Source: Drosophila miranda
Lineage: Eukaryota; Arthropoda; Insecta; Diptera; Drosophilidae
Assembly: GCF_003369915.1 (NCBI RefSeq)
Contig: NC_046673.1
Location: 20,513,718-20,577,717 of the forward strand
Length of the DNA: 64,000 bases
Reading direction: 5' to 3'
Part shown: piece by piece, positions 59,780-64,000 of the stretch
Position numbering within the stretch: the first letter of the stretch is position 1
How the letters are laid out: the number at the start of each line of letters is the position of its first letter
Program-made: the position numbers and the translations under genes
Notes under the pieces: generated by a model
What the model was told of the DNA's origin: nothing
Databases searched by the model: none
Seen by the model: the letters and a program-made list of their open reading frames with translations, nothing else

Positions 59780-61050
59780 GACTGAGAAGCGCTGCTTGGG
59801 GTCTCGTCATTGCAGTTGCTCTCAGAACATTAGTTTTTGTTGTTGTTGCCGTGTTTCTCTCGATTCGGGCTAAAAGAAATCTTGGCCATTCATGGTTAAG
59901 GTTCAGTGCAGCATCACACTCGGCAGCATCCAGCTCAGCGCTTTCTCGATTGAACTTGACTGGCCCACACCAGGGTCAGGTTCAGGTTCAGGTGCGGGCG
60001 GCGCTGTCTGCTGATGCTGCAGCGACGCGACCGCCACCGCCGCTGCTCGAAGCCAGTAGGTACGTGCTCCCCGGAATTGGGCAGCGCCCAACCTGATATT
60101 GATAAAAACAAAACTACCATAAACAGACAAATCTGTTGAATTCCATAGAATTTCATATCGCCCCGCCACCCCGTCGTCGGCGACAAAATTAACAATGAAG
60201 TTGCGACAAAGTCGAAATGTTATAGGAATTATATTGCGATTAGGCTGTATCTGCGTGTTCCCAATCCACAAATTGGGTCAGCGTCATCTCGCGAATTGAC
60301 CCCCGGGAGCAGACAAGACGCCAAAGAAACGGAATCTGGCCGTTAACCTAAATTCTGGATTCTTGTTTTCGGGCTCGGCTCTAATCAAAACAACAATACA
60401 CAAAAATACGCCTATCGATGGGAGATTGCAGTCGCAGTTCCTTTTCATCGATAACATTGAGTGTGGGTGTGGGTGTGGGTGTGGGTGTGGTCGTGTGCAT
60501 ATCGAAGTAATCTTGTGCACATTCTTCCATTAAAATCCATTACATGACACATCCGACTAAACACGTCTTTGGCGGTATCATGGTGCATGTGCATTAACTG
60601 ATGTAACAAGTAATTATAACGGAAATCACTAGATGTTTATAAACATTTCATTAATCGCGCGAATGTGTGTAAATACCCGTGTTTTAGCAATTGATTAAAT
60701 CATTATATTTTTCTATTGTGCAATCGAAGTTCGATGACTGAAAGCGATAACGTAACTAACGGCGCGTGCATAAGTGACGTACATATGTGCGGTAAGTAAT
60801 TATTCTGAAAGAAGAGTTCATCTCCCACTCGGGTTAATCTCTTTCTAGATCAGATCAGATGCTTGTACGGTCGGAAACCGAGTTGAGTCGAAGTCGCCAG
60901 TAGGCAAGCGATCAGCAATTGAATTCATGCAAAGAAGGATGCCAAAGGTCAAAACTCTGCTGGTTATTGCGCAATTACAGGTTAATGGCTCGGCAACACG
61001 CCGTGGCTGGAGCCCGGACACAGAAGATCGTCTGTCTGTCTGTCTGTCTT
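59780..61050. other. Intergenic stretch at the end of the eggshell cluster
   Basis: No supportable gene. GTGGGT repeats lie at 60462-60488. Confidence 0.4.
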
Positions 61051-61061
61051 ATCAGATGTTT

Positions 61062-61100
61062 TCGTATATAAGCGCTGAGCTGACGTACTCACGAGCTCAG
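61062..61100 (+). promoter_or_regulatory. TATA promoter of the SDR gene
   Basis: CGTATATAAGCG at about 61064-61073 predicts a start near 61095. The leader to the ATG at 61361 would be about 265 nt. A TATA box suggests regulated rather than constant expression. Confidence 0.55.
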
Positions 61101-61360
61101 AGGAACGCGAATCACCGCTAGAAGACACCCAGGTCCATTTACACAGATCTTCAAGTATATATTTAAACGATTATATACCCAAGTAATTCACTGAATGCGA
61201 AGCTTATCTTGCCCGAACAGAGTCCAGTTGTTAGAGCCGAGAATTGCTTCCCGTTCAGTACAGTTGTACAGCCGCAAGTAATCGCCAGTAAAAAAGTCGG
61301 TGCTCTTCTTCCGCACGAAGTCCGGGAAATCCTGCTCATCCAGTCCTCATCCAGCTAAAA

Positions 61361-62167
61361 ATGGCAGCAAAAAGAATGGATTTGAATAAGCGCACCTTTC
61401 TGGTGCTGAGTGGCAGCTCGAATCCTTTGGGTCAGACACTGGCTCTGCAGCTATGCAGTCGCTTGGCACCCGGATCTGTTGCCCTTATCCTGGACGATGA
61501 TCAGGAGAAACTTGCTTCTTTGGAGCAGCTTCTCAGGGAGCTGCTGAAGCCGGATATAGTCCAGCTGAAGACGGGCAAGCTGGATGAGCACCATTCGAAT
61601 GGTGTAGAGCTGATGGAGCAGGCCTTGAAGCAAGCGGAGGATACCGTCTTCGAGCGTTCCATTATCGTGCACAACGAGGGGGTGGCCGCCACCGAAGTGC
61701 TGATGGAGCCACAGTTGTCGCAGGATTGGACCGCCTACGTCCAGCAGCAGTTGTATGCCCCGGTGGCCCTGAATCAGCGCTGGCTTCACTGCAAACAATT
61801 GACTGACGTGGAGAAGCTGGCAATCAACGTGACCTCGTCGCTGCTTGTGCGTCCGTTGATCCACAGCGGTCTACTCTGCTCCTGCAAGCGTGCCAGGGAC
61901 ATGTACTTCCGTGCCATGGCTTCTGAGGAGGCACGCCACAATGTCCATGTGCTTAGCTATGCCCCTGGCTTGCTTGACTCCCATCAGACCCAGTACGATG
62001 TCAACGGCAATATGATTAACCCCGAATCTCTGGTAACGTCGTCCCAGATGCTGCAAATGCCACGCGCCCAGCCGCTGCAGGCCACCCTTAAGCTGATCAA
62101 TATTCTAGAGAAGATCTCCTTTGTTTCCGGCCACGATGTCGACTACTACGACACATTCGTTTTATGA
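61361..62167 (+). CDS. Sepiapterin-reductase-like SDR, probably catalytically dead
   Basis: The product is a single exon of 268 aa (or 263 from the inner Met at 61376, where Sptr begins). Overall length and pattern match sepiapterin reductase: LVxSGxS start, a helix with LALQLCSRL, and LAINVTSSLLV. The SGLLCSCKRARDMYFRAMASEE helix lines up with the catalytic helix of Sptr-type enzymes. But the cofactor motif TGxxxGIG is SGSSNPLG (17-24), the usual NNAG is HNEG, and the catalytic Tyr of YxxxK is Leu172 (Lys176 kept). It is an intronless paralogue sitting tandem and 5' to Sptr. I recall a D. melanogaster gene, CG12116, in the same position. It may act as a partner or regulator rather than as an oxidoreductase. 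Confidence 0.85.
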   Translation: MAAKRMDLNKRTFLVLSGSSNPLGQTLALQLCSRLAPGSVALILDDDQEKLASLEQLLRELLKPDIVQLKTGKLDEHHSNGVELMEQALKQAEDTVFERSIIVHNEGVAATEVLMEPQLSQDWTAYVQQQLYAPVALNQRWLHCKQLTDVEKLAINVTSSLLVRPLIHSGLLCSCKRARDMYFRAMASEEARHNVHVLSYAPGLLDSHQTQYDVNGNMINPESLVTSSQMLQMPRAQPLQATLKLINILEKISFVSGHDVDYYDTFVL

Positions 62168-63799
62168 GTAGAAACCAGGCGGTGGGCTGTGTCCCTGCTG
62201 GACTCGGTTCTAACCATGGTCAACGACTTGGAAGCTGTTTTCGATTTAATTGCTTGGGAAATGAATAAACTTTGGCTGCTGACCCCGGTACTGGAGGTGG
62301 AGAAGAGCGAGGCACACGAAAAGGAAACTGAAAAACAAAACAAACACGATTTTTATTTGGCTTTCCGGGAAAGAAATCGGTGGGAAATCTCTGCCCTTTG
62401 CAGGAATGGTTGTAGACATCGATATGTCAGAGATAATCATGATATATGAACTGCAGAGAGGATTGTAATAGGAAGAAACTCAAAGAAGTTCAAGGAACTT
62501 TAGTAGATCTATACAGAGTCGCTATAGCATTCATAAAGTGGGTCCGTCAGTCAGTATACGGGGGAAAACTCCGTAAAAGATTAGCTATATTATGTATATG
62601 TATATTTCAGTTGAATAGTTCCAGTTCCCACAGAATGAAGATCGCTAGGGAAGAGCCCCATCTTCCTTAATCGCCTGTTCCGTAGATGAATCAGCGCTTA
62701 TTGCTACATATAGGATTAAATATGTACATACATACATATGTATTTTATTTATTTAAAATCCACTTCCAGACAGTACCAGTCGGGTTCACCGATAAGCGAA
62801 AAAAATTATAAATAGAGAGGGGGCACTAGGGCAGTCACGAGAGTAGTAGACTGTTGCCGGGTCCTCCATCAATCTGATAAGAAGCGATTCATATGGGACT
62901 CGCGTCTTGTGGGCATGGGATCTGAAAATTTGGAATACTTTTTCGCAAGAGCTCTATGTCTTATGTATGTCTATACAAATCATTGCCAATATATTGACAG
63001 TTCAGTCTCGGAGCTGTATTTTAAGTTCCTTTCTATAGCATTGGATTAATATATATAGTACATATTTTGTAGCTTTTTTTTCATAGCGAATACCGAGGAA
63101 CTATGGTTGGCATAGTCGCTGTCCCTGTCGCTGAATATACATATGTACATAGGGACAAAAATACCCTAGGGCATCTGAGCGCTTTAGTGGTTATTTTTAC
63201 AAACATACACACACATCCATACATAGGAGGAATTTTGTATTATAGAACACTCTAACTCTAACAAAGAATTAATGGACCAGATCTTGGGAAAATTGCTCCG
63301 AAAGTTAATCCAGATCAGATCCCTTGTTGGACGCTTCAAGGCATACTTTGGGGGCTAAGAAAATACAAATTAAATTGATCAATTAAAGTCTAAAGCATGT
63401 ACAAATTACATTGCAAGCTTTTTCTGCTTATCCATGGGGAAGGAAGCTTTTATTTTTAGTGTTTTTTTCCCCTTAATTTAATCGATTGACCTTGGCTTTG
63501 AAATCGAATACGGCCTTGACATGTATTTGGGGATGCGAATTTATGGTGCAGATTTTTAGTATTTAATGATTTTTTAGTGGGGATTCAATTGGCCAATTAA
63601 TCGACCATTAATCATTAAGTAGGCACAGCGATAACCTTTCTGTTTAAAGCAAAGCTTAAAGCAAAAGCACCTTCGTACTGGGCAATGTGTGCGAGGGAGA
63701 GGGTGAACACGAGAGCTTTAGTCAGCTGTGCGATAGCTGTCAGAAAAAACGTCGGCTAACTGTTGCCTGCCAGAGATTGAAAAATTAGAAAGTCTCAGT
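62168..63799. other. Spacer between the two SDR genes
   Basis: No gene is visible. AATAAA at about 62263-62268 can polyadenylate the upstream SDR mRNA. No clear TATA lies directly ahead of Sptr. Confidence 0.45.
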
Positions 63800-64000
63800 A
63801 TGGATCTGAAGCAGAAAACATATCTCCTGGTGACTGGAGCATCGCGTGGCATTGGCCGCGAATTCGCCCAACAGCTGTCGCAACGCATTCAATCCGTGGG
63901 TTCGCTGGTTGTGCTGATGGGACGCAGCCAGTCGCTGCTCGAGGAGACAAAGGCCAACATTTTGAAGGAAAGTCCAGATCTGTCTGTGCGCACGTTCGCT
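63800..64000 (+). CDS. Sptr: Sepiapterin reductase (partial, cut by window end)
   Basis: The first 67 codons read MDLKQKTYLLVTGASRGIGR..., with an intact TGASRGIG Rossmann motif (residues 12-19) and a LVVLMGRSQS strand that sets NADP preference in this family. Sepiapterin reductase makes tetrahydrobiopterin from 6-pyruvoyl-tetrahydropterin, using NADPH. The catalytic Ser-Tyr-Lys part lies outside the window. The start ATG (CTCAGTATGG) is the first in frame. Confidence 0.88.
   Translation, partial: MDLKQKTYLLVTGASRGIGREFAQQLSQRIQSVGSLVVLMGRSQSLLEETKANILKESPDLSVRTFA

Noticed and set aside
60284-60520. Minus-strand frame with a His-Pro repeat
   Set aside because: The repeat is a translated GTGGGT microsatellite, and there is no promoter or conserved domain.
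1-64000. CRISPR arrays, bacterial operons, riboswitches, integrated virus
   Set aside because: The genes are intron-containing insect genes with fly promoters. No repeat-spacer array or viral gene was seen.

Overview
This is insect nuclear DNA, almost certainly a Drosophila species. The genes are split by short GT-AG introns of 55-100 bp. The promoters use fly core elements: DRE, Ohler motifs 1 and 6, and TATA plus TCAGT initiators. The window also holds otu next to the eggshell genes Cp38 and Cp36, which is the arrangement of cytological region 7F on the D. melanogaster X. Protein lengths are close to, but not the same as, D. melanogaster (Cp36 292 aa, Otu 857 aa, Ndc80 670 aa), so this is another species; I cannot name it. 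All exon joins were read by eye from splice sites and reading frame.

Layout. 1-4.26 kb is AT-rich, with a broken hAT transposase relic and a repeat unit present about three times. 4.28-10.2 kb is a convergent pair of housekeeping genes, an AVL9-type DENN protein (+) and the kinetochore gene Ndc80 (-). Their two promoters are near-identical inverted copies of one DRE/motif 1/motif 6 block. 11.5-39.2 kb is one long minus-strand gene for an SLC41-type Mg2+ transporter. Seven shared 3' exons are reached from at least three alternative first coding exons (16.9, 34.8 and 37.0 kb), all ending in the same splice phase. Its large introns hold repeats, including a 162-bp tandem array, and no other gene I can defend.

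39.6-43.5 kb is otu (+), with its optional Tudor exon and a Ser in the catalytic Cys position of the OTU domain. It is followed by a small unrecognised minus-strand gene for a secreted peptide (44.5-44.9 kb) with a good TATA/initiator pair. 45.7-59.7 kb is the X-linked chorion (eggshell) cluster: Cp38, Cp36 and four further genes, all on the minus strand. Most of the six have a short first exon carrying the signal peptide, one or two small introns, and a TATA box. In D. melanogaster this locus is amplified in ovarian follicle cells. The Cp38-Cp36 spacer is the best place here to look for the amplification control element.

61.3-64 kb begins a tandem pair of sepiapterin-reductase-like short-chain dehydrogenases (+). 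The first has lost the Rossmann glycine motif and the catalytic Tyr. The second (Sptr, cut by the window end) keeps the glycine motif.

I see no dramatically new system. The most unusual things are the inverted promoter repeats around Avl9/Ndc80, the phase-matched alternative N-termini of the Mg2+ transporter, the probable pseudoenzyme beside Sptr, the 162-bp intronic array with dispersed relatives, and the small secreted-peptide gene between otu and the chorion cluster.
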